A stretch of DNA of 64,000 bases from NCBI RefSeq assembly GCF_000346465.2, contig NC_034011.1, forward strand, positions 14,941,339-15,005,338. The letters run 5' to 3'. The notes below the pieces were generated by a model. The model made no database searches. It was not told where the DNA came from and saw nothing but the letters and a program-made list of their open reading frames with translations. Within the stretch, counting starts at the first letter, position 1. Every line of letters begins with the position of its first letter. Below are positions 12,173-22,659 of this stretch, in pieces. This stretch comes from Prunus persica (Eukaryota > Streptophyta > Magnoliopsida > Rosales > Rosaceae). The translations under genes were made by a program, and so were the position numbers.

Positions 12173-13780
12173 TTTAACAGACAAAACTGCAAGTGAAAAT
12201 ATTTCAGGAAAACATTAAGAACACAAATGACGGTATTAAAAAAATACGACGTATGATATGATTTTAGACGACGCAATGAAATAATCTCAGACGTAATAAA
12301 TGTTTAAAACCATTATTTATATAACGTCGTGGTATATATGTTCACACGACGTCAATAGTAATACACCGTCGTGGTAAACTATTATTTATATAACGTCGTG
12401 GTATTTATGTTCATACGACGTCAATAGTAATACACCGTCGTGGTATTAACATTCACACGACGTAAAACAATAAGATATTTTGTCGTCTATATTAGATACC
12501 AACCCTAGTTTCTTTTTCTTTATATTTTATCAAATAAGGGAAAAACAAAAACCATTGTTCAGAGAAATCAAACCTGCAATTAAACAAGCATATAAAAAAA
12601 GACTATTATTTTAAAAACAACTTTGTCAATTTTCAGACGACGCTAGAACAACTGACGAACCGTCGTGGTCTACCGTCGTCTTATTTAGTTGATGTAGTTG
12701 TCTTCAAAGTTGGAAACTTTCCCTGGAAAGAAGTAAAATGATTTTGGCCAGAAAAAAGGTAAAAAGATTTTTCAAACAAAAAACGTATGAGCATGCAAAA
12801 CAGTAACCAAAATAGTGAAAATGAAAGCTTACCTTTTGCGTGCAATGAAAGCTTACCTTTTGCGTGCAATGAAAGCAAGAGGAAGATGATCGATGTTTAA
12901 GTTCAGAGACGACGAAGAAGACGAGAGGCTCTGACAAGGAAAAAAGACGAAAAGGTTTCTCTGGGAGATTGAAATTTTTAATCGGGTTTGGAAACAGTGC
13001 ATGTGTGTTTGGAAACAGTGCATGTGTAAGTCGAAAAGTTGCTTACATATAAAACCATTTCAAAAAAATAATACGGCGGTTACATTTAACTACGCAATAT
13101 TTTTCGTTCGACGTGGAATCATTTCATTTAACGTCGTTAGGTTTAATATAACCGACGTGGATTTTAATTTTTAAATTATGAATAGAATTTTTTTTCCCGT
13201 GACCTTTCAGTTTATTTTTCAATTACAGTGCGTTATAAATAGAGTTTTTTTTCCGGAGGAAATTTAAAACGAAGGAAATTAATATTCTGCAATATGTAAA
13301 GTTTCTTTTTTGGATGACAGATTTAAATAAAATAAGAATATAAAAACAACGAATGTGTAAGTCAAGTAGAAGAAAAGTTGCTTACATATAAAACCATTTC
13401 AAAAAAATAATACGGCGGTTACATATAACTACGACGTATAAATTACAAAATACGACGGTACATTTAACTTCGGACGTGGTAAATAAATACGACAGTAGTT
13501 TGTAGGTACCGTCGTAGTAAACTCAAAAATTAAAGTACATAAGTAATAACTTGCGTCATGGTAGATTATTTAACATGTCGTTTTTATTAATTTACCGACG
13601 TGGATTTCTGTAATATACGTCGATAATACCGACGTTGATTTTACAATTTAAACGGCGGTTTTTTTGTAAGGACCGCCGTTGGTTTTAAAAATTTATTCTA
13701 TAAATTTGTCGCTTTCATTCATTTTCGGTTTACATTTAAGGTTCCAAGTTCTTCCTCTCTCAGTCTCTCATGTCTCAAAG
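12173..13780. repeat. CACTA right subterminal region, inner part
   Basis: Motif arrays (ACGACG/CGTCGT, GACGT) at about 12220-12480 and 13070-13690. Around 12700-13020 is the probable 5' leader of the minus-strand accessory gene. It contains a perfect 24-bp tandem duplication at 12821-12844 and 12845-12868, and a second short tandem repeat near 12975-13028 (GTTTGGAAACAGTGCATGTGT twice). A segment around 13028-13085 recurs at about 13366-13425. Confidence 0.75.
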
Positions 13781-14565
13781 ACAATAATTTGGATGTCTTT
13801 CTCAAAGAGAAATTGAGCTTACTCGCATCAAATATATGTCCACAAGAAGAAGCTTGTCAACTAGCCTTCTCACTTCCTTGATCAAGCCTGATAGGACACT
13901 TAGTGCTTCTGAATACTCCTTGCTTTCCATCAAAAGAGATGCAAGCCTGGCCTCCACTCGCTGTCGAAGGAAAGATCGCTTCTCAGGGAAATCTGAAGAT
14001 CAGATGTGCCTGATCCTCTGCTTGATTTTCTTGCCTAAGAAGATCCGTCGGATTTGTGATAGCCTCTTCCTTTATCCGTAGAGCTTCAGAAGAAGAAGAT
14101 GGGTTTCAAGAATGCGATAAAGAATAGAAATGGCTTCAGATGGCCTCTAAAGCATGAGCAATTGAATCAGTAGTTTCTGGGAGATATGATGAAGACATTG
14201 TCAATGCTTTGAACTATACAAGTCCTGCAGAAAGATAAAGGACCAAACTGTCAAAGAAACTGAAACAACGGCGGTTTTCTGTTCTACCGTCGTCTTTTCT
14301 CGTCGTCTATATTAAGTTACGATGGCGGTAGATTTATAATTACCGACGTAGATTATTTTGTTAAACGTCGTTAAGTGTACTACAACCGACGTGGATTTTA
14401 TTTTTAAATTATAAATAGAGTTTTTTTTCCCGTATTCTTTCAGTTTTAGTTTTCAATTACAAAGCGTGATAAATAGATTTTTCTTTCCCGAGGAAATTTA
14501 AATGAGGGAAATTAATGTTCTAGAATTTGTAAACTAACACGACGCAATATTTTCAAATCTGTGTC
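13140..14565. repeat. Direct repeats of about 200 bp flanking the captured RPN6 fragment
   Basis: The block at about 13151-13310 (ACCGACGTGGATTTT ... TTAATATTCTGCAAT) recurs, diverged, at about 14388-14535. The captured RPN6 piece lies between the copies. This suggests local duplication of CACTA subterminal sequence around the capture event. Confidence 0.7.
13791..14230 (-). pseudogene. Captured fragment of the 26S proteasome lid subunit RPN6 (PSMD11) gene
   Basis: Read on the minus strand, an ATG at 14198 opens with MSSSYLPETTDSIAHALEA, the N-terminus expected for plant RPN6. It continues as SILYR, then LRIKEEAITN and DLLRQENQAED. After an internal gap it resumes near 14000 with FLRQRVEARLASLLMESKEY and VLSGLIKEVRRL, and ends near SKLNFSLRK. 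RPN6 is a PCI/TPR scaffold subunit of the proteasome lid. Several frameshifts, in-frame stops and two deletions (after residue about 19, and about 50 residues before FLRQR) mean no functional protein. The fragment sits wholly inside the CACTA ends and is read in the same direction as the transposase genes. Its upstream edge has an intron-acceptor-like CTTTCTGCAG, which favours capture of genomic DNA over an mRNA copy. Confidence 0.9.
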
Positions 14566-15280
14566 ATCTGTTAAGATTATGATGTGGAACAGAGTTCCAT
14601 CTGGTAAGATTTCGTAACCCTTGGGATCTCAGACAAATCTGATTATGTCGGCGGTGTTCTATATAAACCGTCGTGGTTATTTCAATTCTTGTCATTAAGT
14701 AGATCTACCGACGTAGGATAAGAAAATCAAAGAAAAAAATTGTTAACAAAAATTCTTATTAAGACGACCGTTAAAATTAAAGGTACGACGTATAAAATGA
14801 ATAAATACGACGTTAAATTTTATTGTACGATTTAAAGATAACGTCGTAGAACTATACGAGAATGACGTCGATATATTTATATTTTCCGTCGTTGTAAATT
14901 AATTTAATACGGCGATACTTTGTATTTTAAAGCCGTGGATTTGTTTGTAATTATACGGCGTCTTATACGAAAACCTCGTCGTGTTATTTTATGAGTACAA
15001 ACGGCAGTTTTTATTGAAATCGTCGTCTTTACTTTCTACGTCGGTCGATTCATAACTTCTGCCGTTCTTTGTTGGCATTGATTTTACACTGCGGAAATCT
15101 GTTTCAAATAGACGTCGGTTGTTTAATTATGTACGTCGTTGTTTTTGAACAGCCATTTGAATCTCCATTTTTTAGTTGTCTAAGGTTGTATTACACGACG
15201 GTGTTTTTAGAACCGTCGTCTTTTTATAAACCACGACGGTTTTCACTTACACCGTCGTTGTTTTCTGGTCGTCTTTTTCA
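14566..15280. repeat. CACTA right subterminal array, outer part
   Basis: Dense ACGACG/CGTCGT and CCGACGT words up to the right terminus, the counterpart of the left array. 14560-14650 is a short stretch without motifs (TGTGGAACAGAGTTCCATCT) that may be another captured scrap, source not recognised. Confidence 0.8.
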
Positions 15281-15298
15281 CTTTTTGTAGTAGTGGCA
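15281..15298 (-). repeat. CACTA right terminus with GCA target duplication
   Basis: CTTTTTGTAGTAGTG at 15281-15295 is the canonical CACTA end on the minus strand. It is followed directly by GCA (15296-15298), matching the three bases before the left end. Confidence 0.93.
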
Positions 15299-15432
15299 GA
15301 CTGTGTTGATAGTGAGGCCCATACTTTATTGCCTTAGCTCGTATATGGTAAGTAATAGATTGTCGATCCATTTGATTTTTTTTGATACGGAAATAAGGTA
15401 AATTACAAGTTGATCCACTTTGTTTTCGCTTT

Positions 15433-15566
15433 GGGTTTAGGAATCTCTGAGGTGGAGTTCAGATTTGGAGAAAAGGGGGGACGGGGATTTTAGATTTGGA
15501 GGTTCAGTTGCTTCTTCTCCAGATTCTCTCCCAAATCTGAACTTCACCTCAAAGATTCCTAAACCC
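15433..15566. repeat. Imperfect inverted repeat
   Basis: 15433-15469 (GGGTTTAGGAATCTCTGAGG ...) is nearly the reverse complement of 15531-15566, with about 60 bases between. Origin not recognised. Confidence 0.75.
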
Positions 15567-15740
15567 TAAGTCTCCGAACCCCATTTCCTCCCAAAACACC
15601 CCATTTTCTCAATCTGACTAACCCTTCCTCTCCCTTGTTAGAGAAAGAAAAGAAGTGGGGGCCACATCAACTAAATAGAACTTCCCTCAAATCTGACGGA
15701 ATAGCTAACGTGAGACACTTATTGAAAGTGTAGATGGTAT

Positions 15741-15957
15741 ATTGAGACATTTCAAAGAATATGTGGTAATCTGAGACTACTTTGAAAGCACAAGGAGCAT
15801 AGCCATAAATAAGCCTTATTATTTTTATCATAGAAAAGTCAATAAAATAGAAAAGGAGGGACAAATAGGCATGCACACAGAATTCATTCTTAGGAGAATC
15901 CCAGCCAATTTCCATAACATCATGTTTGGATTGAGGGATGTCGGAGGAGGGAGAAAT
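15741..15957 (+). repeat. 217-bp direct repeat, copy 1
   Basis: Matches 16733-16949 with the same length and about five substitutions. It starts ATTGAGACATTTCAAAG and ends GGAGAAAT. No coding capacity recognised. The second copy forms one arm of a foldback. Confidence 0.88.
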
Positions 15958-16046
15958 AAGTTAGAACTGTCTAAGATGCAACAGCAAGGTGTTGTTTGCG
16001 AAGACATAATGCCATTACCATGTAGTATCAAAACACCTTAGGCATT

Positions 16047-16162
16047 ACCAATGCGGGATTACCACAGTGGTTGTGGCCCTCCCCTTCCCCCCTGCTTGGC
16101 ACCCAGGATCGAAATCTAAGGGTTTCTTTCCTCCCCATGTAACCAAAAAAAAAAAAAAAAAA
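16047..16162 (+). mobile_element. tRNA-derived SINE with 16-bp target duplications
   Basis: A body of about 116 bp ends in a run of about 20 A. It is flanked by AAACACCTTAGGCATT at 16031-16046 and again at 16163-16178, the second copy running out of the A tail. An A-box-like TACCACAGTGG lies at about 16060-16070 and a B-box-like GGATCGAAATC at about 16097-16107, the order and spacing of a Pol III promoter. These are the hallmarks of a SINE inserted by LINE machinery. Confidence 0.88.
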
Positions 16163-16732
16163 AAACACCTTAGGCATTTAAAGCCCTATAGCAATAATGC
16201 TATAAATTTTCGGAGTGAGAAGGGTAAGAATTAGCTAAAGGCTCTGTTTCGTTAGATTTGTGTTTGCTTGAATGGTTGAAATTAGTTGATTTGGATAAAG
16301 TTTGTTGGTTTACCATCATTCCCAAACACTTAGGCTATTTTGATATGGGCAGACAATTATTTCATATTCTAAACACCTTCTCCTCCATTAGAGCCCAACA
16401 TGTGCAGTTCAACTTAATATTGTGACGTTGTATTTTCAGGAATCAAACTTAGGATCCCCTATATTGACTAATTAGTATCTTAAAATTACAATAAACCCAA
16501 CTTCTTCTGACAAAATTGCAATTAATCATTACGTTGACTTTAGGATACGTGTGTCGATTGATACGGATATCCAAAAGTCAAATGGATATGGATTTGAATT
16601 ATCGGACACATATCCAAGAAGTATCGAGGGAGTATTTGAGTATCCAATACAGACGTGTGGATTTTTGGAGTATCGGAGAAACAAAGGTGATCTCCAAAAG
16701 GTAAATATGGAAGTTGGGTGGCTCCAGCGAAG

Positions 16733-16949
16733 ATTGAGACATTTCAAAGAATATATGGTAATCTGAGACTACTTTGAAAGCACAAGGAGCATAGCCATAA
16801 ATAAGCCTTATTATTTTTATCATAGAAAGGTCAATAAAATAGAAAAGGAGGGACAAATAAGCATGCACACAGAATTCATTCTTAGGAGAATCCCAGCCAA
16901 TTTCCATAACGTCATGTTTGGATTGAGGGATGTCGGAGGAGAGAGAAAT
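16733..16949 (+). repeat. 217-bp direct repeat, copy 2
   Basis: Second copy of the 15741-15957 repeat. Its right half (from about 16861) is repeated again in inverted orientation at 17105-17204. Confidence 0.88.
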
Positions 16950-17204
16950 TTTTGCATATTTCGAGTACACCAATTGGTTGGTGTTCCATTTAATATACAT
17001 AGGACATATAGATATATTTTATTTTTATTTTGAAAAAATTGTGTAGTAATTAAGTTGGAGAGTCCAAACCACATGTCCTATGTATATTGGCAGATGTACC
17101 CAGAACATGCAAAAATTTCTCTCTCTGACATTCCTCAATCCAAATAGGGCCTCAAGGAAATTTGCTCGGGTTCTCCTAAGCGTGAATTCTCTATGTGCAT
17201 GTTC
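16861..17204. repeat. Foldback sequence of about 340 bp
   Basis: Arm 16861-16961 (CATGCACACAGAATTC ... AAATTTTTGCAT) is the imperfect reverse complement of 17105-17204 (ATGCAAAAATTTCTCTC ... TATGTGCATG). Inner segments around 16992-17008 and 17072-17090 are also inverted copies (TATACATAGGACAT versus ATGTCCTATGTATA). Confidence 0.82.
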
Positions 17205-17252
17205 CTGGTACACCAATTGTTGAAGATGCTTCTGATGAAGTGCATGGTAAGT

Positions 17253-17797
17253 AAGGGTGGGCACCGAGACCGGAAATCCAGACACCGAGCCATACCAGAA
17301 GAAAAAAAACCTTGTTGACTAAAAAGTCAACAAACCGACACTAAACCAGATCGGACCTATTCAAATCGGTTCCAGTGCCAGTTTCACACCTTTAAAAACT
17401 GCACCGGACCAGTTGTGTATTTTTGTCTTTTTTTAAAATTATTTAAGTCCAATACTAAATTTGTAATCCCATAAATAATATTTTCCCAAACTCAACTTCA
17501 AATCACCTCTCTTTTCTAGGTCCAATTATCTCTCTTTGCATGGAATTGGGTCATTTGTGAATTTTTAAGCCCCAAAAATAAAATTTTAGTTGAATTTGTA
17601 ATTTTTAAACAATACATATATAATAAAAAGTCCGATCTAAAAACGAAAATCGCATCGAAATCGGTTTAAACCGGATCGATCGGTTTCATAAATTTTTTTC
17701 ATCAAAATCGGACTGAACTGCACTAGCTAAATAATACTGATTCCAATTCTGATTCCAGTGTGAGGTGAAAACCGGACCGGACCTCGCCCACCTCTAG
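17253..17797. mobile_element. hAT-like nonautonomous element (MITE), 545 bp
   Basis: The left end AAGGGTGGGCACCGAG and right end (complement CTAGAGGTGGGCGAGG) resemble the AGGGGTGGGC termini of plant hAT elements. TGGTAAGT (17245-17252) and TGCTAAGT (17798-17805) form an 8-bp target duplication with one mismatch, the length expected for hAT. The interior is rich in CCGGACC/ACCGG words and has no coding capacity. It interrupts a copia gag remnant. Confidence 0.8.
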
Positions 17798-18066
17798 TGC
17801 TAAGTATGACAAGCACATTGATGATGATTGTCAGGCCAAATGCTACATTTTGGCCCCCTATGAATGAGGAGCTCGAGAAACAGCATGAGCATATGATCCA
17901 TGTTGCTGACATGACATTTCTTCTTTGTGAGCTTTATGGAGAAGGCACACGCAACAGGCATTATAGCACTATAAGTGAGCTTTTGAGAACCAACATGGTC
18001 AAGGGAGCACCAATTCACCAACATGAACTGAAGATGATTGGACTTGTTAAGGAGCAAATCGGCAAG
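17798..18066 (+). pseudogene. Copia gag remnant
   Basis: With one frame change near 17865 the sequence encodes a copia-type GAG (retrotran_gag) segment: YDKHIDDDCQAKCYILAP, then HVADMTFLLCELYGE, LRTNMVKGAPIHQHELKMI and GLVKEQIGK. Gag is the retroelement capsid protein. The upstream part continues before the hAT-like insertion (about 17205-17244, ending DASDEVH). The frame stops being copia-like at about 18066 and becomes gypsy reverse transcriptase. Confidence 0.75.
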
Positions 18067-19410
18067 ACTATGAAGGTCTATGTAGACGACATACTAGTCA
18101 AAACTTTTCATATCAAGAATCTTACCAAAACATTCAGCCTACTCTGAAAATACAACATGAAGTTGAATACGAGCAAATGCACATTTGGAGTCTCATCCGG
18201 CCGATTCCTAGGATACTTGGTCACCCAAAAAGGAATTGAGGCACATCCAAATCAAATCAAGGCTATACTTAACATGAAGTCCCCTGCCACAACAAAGAAC
18301 ATAAAAAGTTTAACTGGTAGAGCAGCAGCTCTCAACTGATTTTTCTCGAGATCTACAGACAAATGCAAGTCATTCTTCAAAGCCTTGAAGAAGGGACACA
18401 AGGACAAATGGGATGACGAGTGCGAAGTAGCTTTTCAAAACTTGAAAATCTACCTCACTTCATCTCCCCTACTTTCAAAACCAATATCAGGCGAAGATTT
18501 ATTCATATACCTGGCAATGTCCAACTCGGCAGTCAGCTCAGCTCTCATCCGAGAAGAGCTTGAGGTACAACATCCAGTATTCTACACTTCAAAAGCCCTC
18601 CTTGATGCAGAGGCTCACTATCCGAAAATGGAAAGGGTGGTCATTTTTCACTAGTAGTTTTCGCAAGAAAACTAAAGCCCTGCTATCAAGCTCACTGAAT
18701 AATTATCATGATGGAATTTCCTTTGAGACCAATCCTCCACAACCCCGACGCTTCTCAGTGACTCATGAAATGGGCTATCGAACTCAGTCAATATGACCTC
18801 CTCTACAGGCGCAAGACTGCTATAAAGGTCCAGGCTTTAGTAGATTTTGTTGTAAAGTTTACTCCGGTGGCCGAATAAGAGAAGCTAGTTAACAAAAACA
18901 AGGAAACGTCAAGAGTAGACGACACCTCCCCCGCCAATCCAGACTTGCCTAACGACACGTGGCAGTTGCTCGTAGATATTGCATCAAAACACAAGGGAGT
19001 GGAGGCAGGCGTTGTCATAATCACCCCAGACGGAACTTTGTTGGAACAAGCCATCACACTAGGCTTTCCAACTTCAAATAACGAAGCAGAATACGAGGTA
19101 TTGCTCGCCATATTAGGCTTAGCAAAAGAACTGTCAATCAAAAGATTGGCAATCTACTCAGACTCCCAGCTGATCACGAATCAAGCTTCAGGCGAGTACA
19201 TGACAAAACATCTAAGAATGATCCAGTACCTCGAGAAAGTCCAAGGAGTTTTGAAAGAATTTCTTACTTTCACCATCCAACAAGTTCCTCTGGCAAAGAA
19301 CACTCATGCAGATGCATTGGCAAGCTTAGGATCAGACGCTCCACTCGGTCGAACACCTTGACTTGCCAAGCATCGAAGAAATAGCGCCAATCTACACAAT
19401 TAATTAATTG
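18067..19410 (+). pseudogene. Ty3/gypsy pol remnant (RT, RNase H, second RNase H)
   Basis: Starts inside reverse transcriptase at MKVYVDDILVKT, with the YVDD active site. It continues through KCTFGVSSGRFLGYLVTQKG, IKSLTGRAAALN and the gypsy RNase H (FYTSKALLDAEAHYPKME). A second, archaeal-type RNase H follows at about 18945-19345 (TSNNEAEYEVLLA, IYSDSQLITNQ, HADALASLGSD). Two RNase H domains in tandem mark the Tat lineage. Stops at about 18146, 18338 and 18655 plus frameshifts make it nonfunctional. Protease and most of RT upstream, and integrase downstream, are absent. Confidence 0.85.
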
Positions 19411-20250
19411 AGCCCATTTGTTTGGCAAATTAATTAATACCAAAAAATTGAGATAATATCTTAATTATGTGATATTATATTTATTTAATAAGATAATACC
19501 ACTAATTTATATATTATCCTAATAAGGAGATATTATCATCATTAAATTAGGATATTTGGATCCCAATCAAATCTCTAATGGACTCAATCTCTATAATTTG
19601 GGGAAAGAAATAAACTCCCTTCTAATAAGAGTTTTTTTCTCTACGAAATCCTAGCTCTGAAGCTTCTATAAATAGATGGCTTCATTCATCATTCAAGGTA
19701 CTTCTAAACCTAGCTCCGAAACCCTTCAAAAATATCCGAGATCTCTCTCCCCTCTCTTCTCTCCATATTTTCTCTACACAGCTCCGACCAACACACAAGG
19801 CTCTGGCCACCCGGTTCTCACCCTAGAGAAATCTCCGTAGCCTTTTTTAGCTATTGTTTTACCTAGATTCAATCAAACTAACTTAGGTATTGGTGGGCTA
19901 TTGGCCAACACCCCTATGATGTGATTTATTTACTCCGGTCCTTTTTTTTATTTTTATAGGAATCGAGGAAGAGAGATAAGGAAGTTCAAAGGGCAAAGAA
20001 TCTAGAAGCAAATATTCTCCTGTGAGATTATTTGCATAAAGCAGTGGGCAAGACAAGAACTAGACCAGTTAAGGATGAATTAGATGAGAGTGATAGAGCG
20101 TTATTTATTTCTTGTAATGTTATAAGATTTTAGAGTTTTTTTTTTATAAGAGAAGTTTATTTTAAACCCATGTTTCAACTTCTTTTTATTTTCTCACACA
20201 CTGGGCGCAGGATTTCTACTGATCCCCGGGTTCGTGGCGTGGCAGCATAA
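19411..20250 (+). mobile_element. LTR-like remnant of the gypsy element
   Basis: The sequence has features of a retrotransposon LTR: AT-rich start, a TATAAATAGATGG promoter-like box at 19670, a CT-rich leader (TCTCTCCCCTCTCTTCTC) and TTAGGTATTGGTGGGCTATT. It ends around GGTTCGTGGCGTGGCAGCA at about 20248. No second copy is seen in the window, so the boundaries are uncertain. Confidence 0.5.
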
Positions 20251-22103
20251 ATCTCATATTATTTCATATTCCAATAATTTGTTGTTTTACTTTTATGATA
20301 ATAGACCACATATCATAGTTGAAAACAATGATCTTGCAAATGATGATGAAATATACAAAAAGAAACATTAAATATTTTAATGTATAGCATATTTCTAACA
20401 AATCTTTGCTCTGGTTATCCCACCCTTGCTCTTAGGTCTGCATATTCAGCTGCATTTAACTATACGTGCACTTTCTCTTGATCCCATAATGTTCAAAAAG
20501 AAATTTTTATTTCTCCAAAACCGTTCGCAAGAGCAAGTGTCAAATTTGGTTTGCATGGAGTAGACAAGAATACTTGACGTCGTAGATTGGATCATAATAA
20601 AGCATACAAAATGAGTTGGGCCGGGTTAGCCGAAGTCTTACCCAATACATGCTTTTACAAGCGCAAATAGGAAACCTTTGAACTATATTTTGCTATTAAT
20701 TATGTCACAATAAGATTATAGGGTTAGTCATGGCCTTTGCTGAATGTTTGTTAGAAAACGTAAAATGTACATAAATATCACCTAAAATTTTAGGAATGTG
20801 CGTGATTATTACATAAACTTTTAATTTTTACTATTAACTACCTTAATTAAAAACATTTAGAATTTTAAAATAACATATTTTAAAAAAGAAAAAGAAAAAG
20901 AAAATCAAATTTCCCTTGAAAACAAGTTAATATTAAGACAAGAAAAATAATTTTTAATGAACTTAAAATGAAATTAAACCTAAATATTAAATCTAGACGT
21001 CTCTTTATACATCGAGGATGACTAGGACAACCTACCTTTTTTTTTTAACGTGGAGTGGGCAGGCAAGCATTCTTGATTTCAAAGGTCCCTGTTTATTTTG
21101 TCCAGCTGGAAAAGGTTGAAATTTATATTTTAAATGCCTTATTTTCTGATGCGGAAATTAATTTAAATAGGTTTGTTTTGGTTCAGTTTATTGGTATGTG
21201 TACCGACTTTTAAAGATAATTTATTACAAGATATCTATAATGAGAAGTTGCATTATTCTTCAACAGTTTCTATTCTTGTATCCGGTGGAAACATGCGTCC
21301 CTACCATTTCTTGCAAAACTCACCAACCGTACAGTACAGTCTGGTAATTAATTGCTCTGACGAAATGTTCTTTGGATTGCACGTAGCCCGAGGCGAAGAT
21401 AAAAACAGATCCCAATGCATTTGTGTGCAACATAAATAGCACTGTTTTACTATTTTTATCATGTTTGTTAGTGTGATAACTTTTCTGATACAATGAGACA
21501 CAAGAAAAATTAGATACATTTTATGAGTTGTGTTTTTTTCTTCCCTCTTTTAAATAGTTTCATGAATAATTTTCAATGGTTTGGATTAGTACTTTACATA
21601 ACTAACTAGCATTTGGTTTAGTAATATTCGTTTTAACATAGTTGAGCAAGTTTTATTTTCGATATTTAGTTATGATGGTGTAACTTTATTACAGGTGTAT
21701 TGATCGTTAGGTATATTGATACTTTGTTTTAAAAAAAGAAAAAGTACTTTGTATTGAGAAAAAGGAAAGTGGAGTCCCGTTACAAGTTGATCATGAAGAA
21801 ATAAGTTTTTCTTTTAAAGTAAATATTGCAGGCATAAACATCAACTATGAATGCGTTTTATATCATAGAGTGTTCATTTAATAACTCAACCAAAATAAAC
21901 GAATGCAAAGAAGAAAGTTATCAACATATAGTTCAATTAACGAAAAAATGAAAAACATCCCAAAATTCAACCTTTACACAACCAAAAAAAGAAAAGAAAA
22001 GAGTTCAGAAGTCCATTAGATGAGGGAGAGAGCCTTGAGTTAGGGGGAAAGGGTACATGATCGAGTTGCACGGAGAGAACATGAGTTTTGAAAAGTTGAG
22101 CCC
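20251..22103. other. AT-rich intergenic stretch
   Basis: No gene, domain or element end was recognised here. Only short chance reading frames occur (for example 21173-21439). Confidence 0.6.
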
Positions 22104-22659
22104 TTGTGATAACTATTTTAGTTTTCAATTTGCAGTTTCAGTTTTCAGTTTTCAGTTTTTAATTTTTAGTTTTCATTTTTCAAAACTAAAAATTGAAAAC
22201 TTATTTGTAACTAATTTCAGTTTTCAAAAAAAGTGAAAATTAAAAATTGATAACAAAACTTGTTTGGTAACTGATTTCAGTTTCATGTGGAACTTGGAAA
22301 TGTAATTTTTTTTTTTGGGGTTAAATTACGAATTTGAGATCATAAAATGAAAGTGCATGTTACAAAGAGTTCGTAGTATTTTTTAGAATTAAGATGATTT
22401 TTTTGGTGAATTTTGGATCTAGAGGTTTCGACGTTTGTATTGGGTCTATGGCCAGTAAGAATAGAGCAGCCAAGTCCAAGTCAGGGGTCCCAAATACTGA
22501 GTTTTGATTTTTGTAGTTAGGATTATTTTTTAGAACTGAAGTGTATTCATGTGTGGTGATGTAAAATTAATGATTGAAAAAGAAGCCAAAAATAATAATA
22601 ATTTGAAAATGAAAGCAGAAAAACGCTTTCAAGTTGTATTAAAAAAGGCTTATTTATTG

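Larger units (their letters stand above)
1291..15295 (-). mobile_element. Complete CACTA (En/Spm) DNA transposon, about 14.0 kb
   Basis: The right end finishes CTTTTTGTAGTAGTG, whose complement is the classic CACTACTACAAAAAG terminus. The left end begins GACTACTACAAAAA, the same terminus with its first base changed from C to G. The trinucleotide GCA lies immediately outside both ends (1288-1290 and 15296-15298), the 3-bp target duplication expected for CACTA transposition. Inside are two minus-strand multi-exon genes, a TNP2 transposase and a Transposase_24 protein fused to an Ulp1-type protease. The long subterminal arrays are built on ACGACG/CGTCGT. An RPN6 gene fragment has been captured near the right end. 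Both main proteins read through after splicing, so the element looks autonomous or recently so, apart from the altered terminal base and one early stop codon in the accessory gene. Confidence 0.95.

Noticed and set aside
20251..22103. Search for tRNA or rRNA genes
   Set aside because: No cloverleaf with intact A and B boxes and no rRNA blocks were recognised here or elsewhere, apart from the SINE promoter at 16.06 kb.
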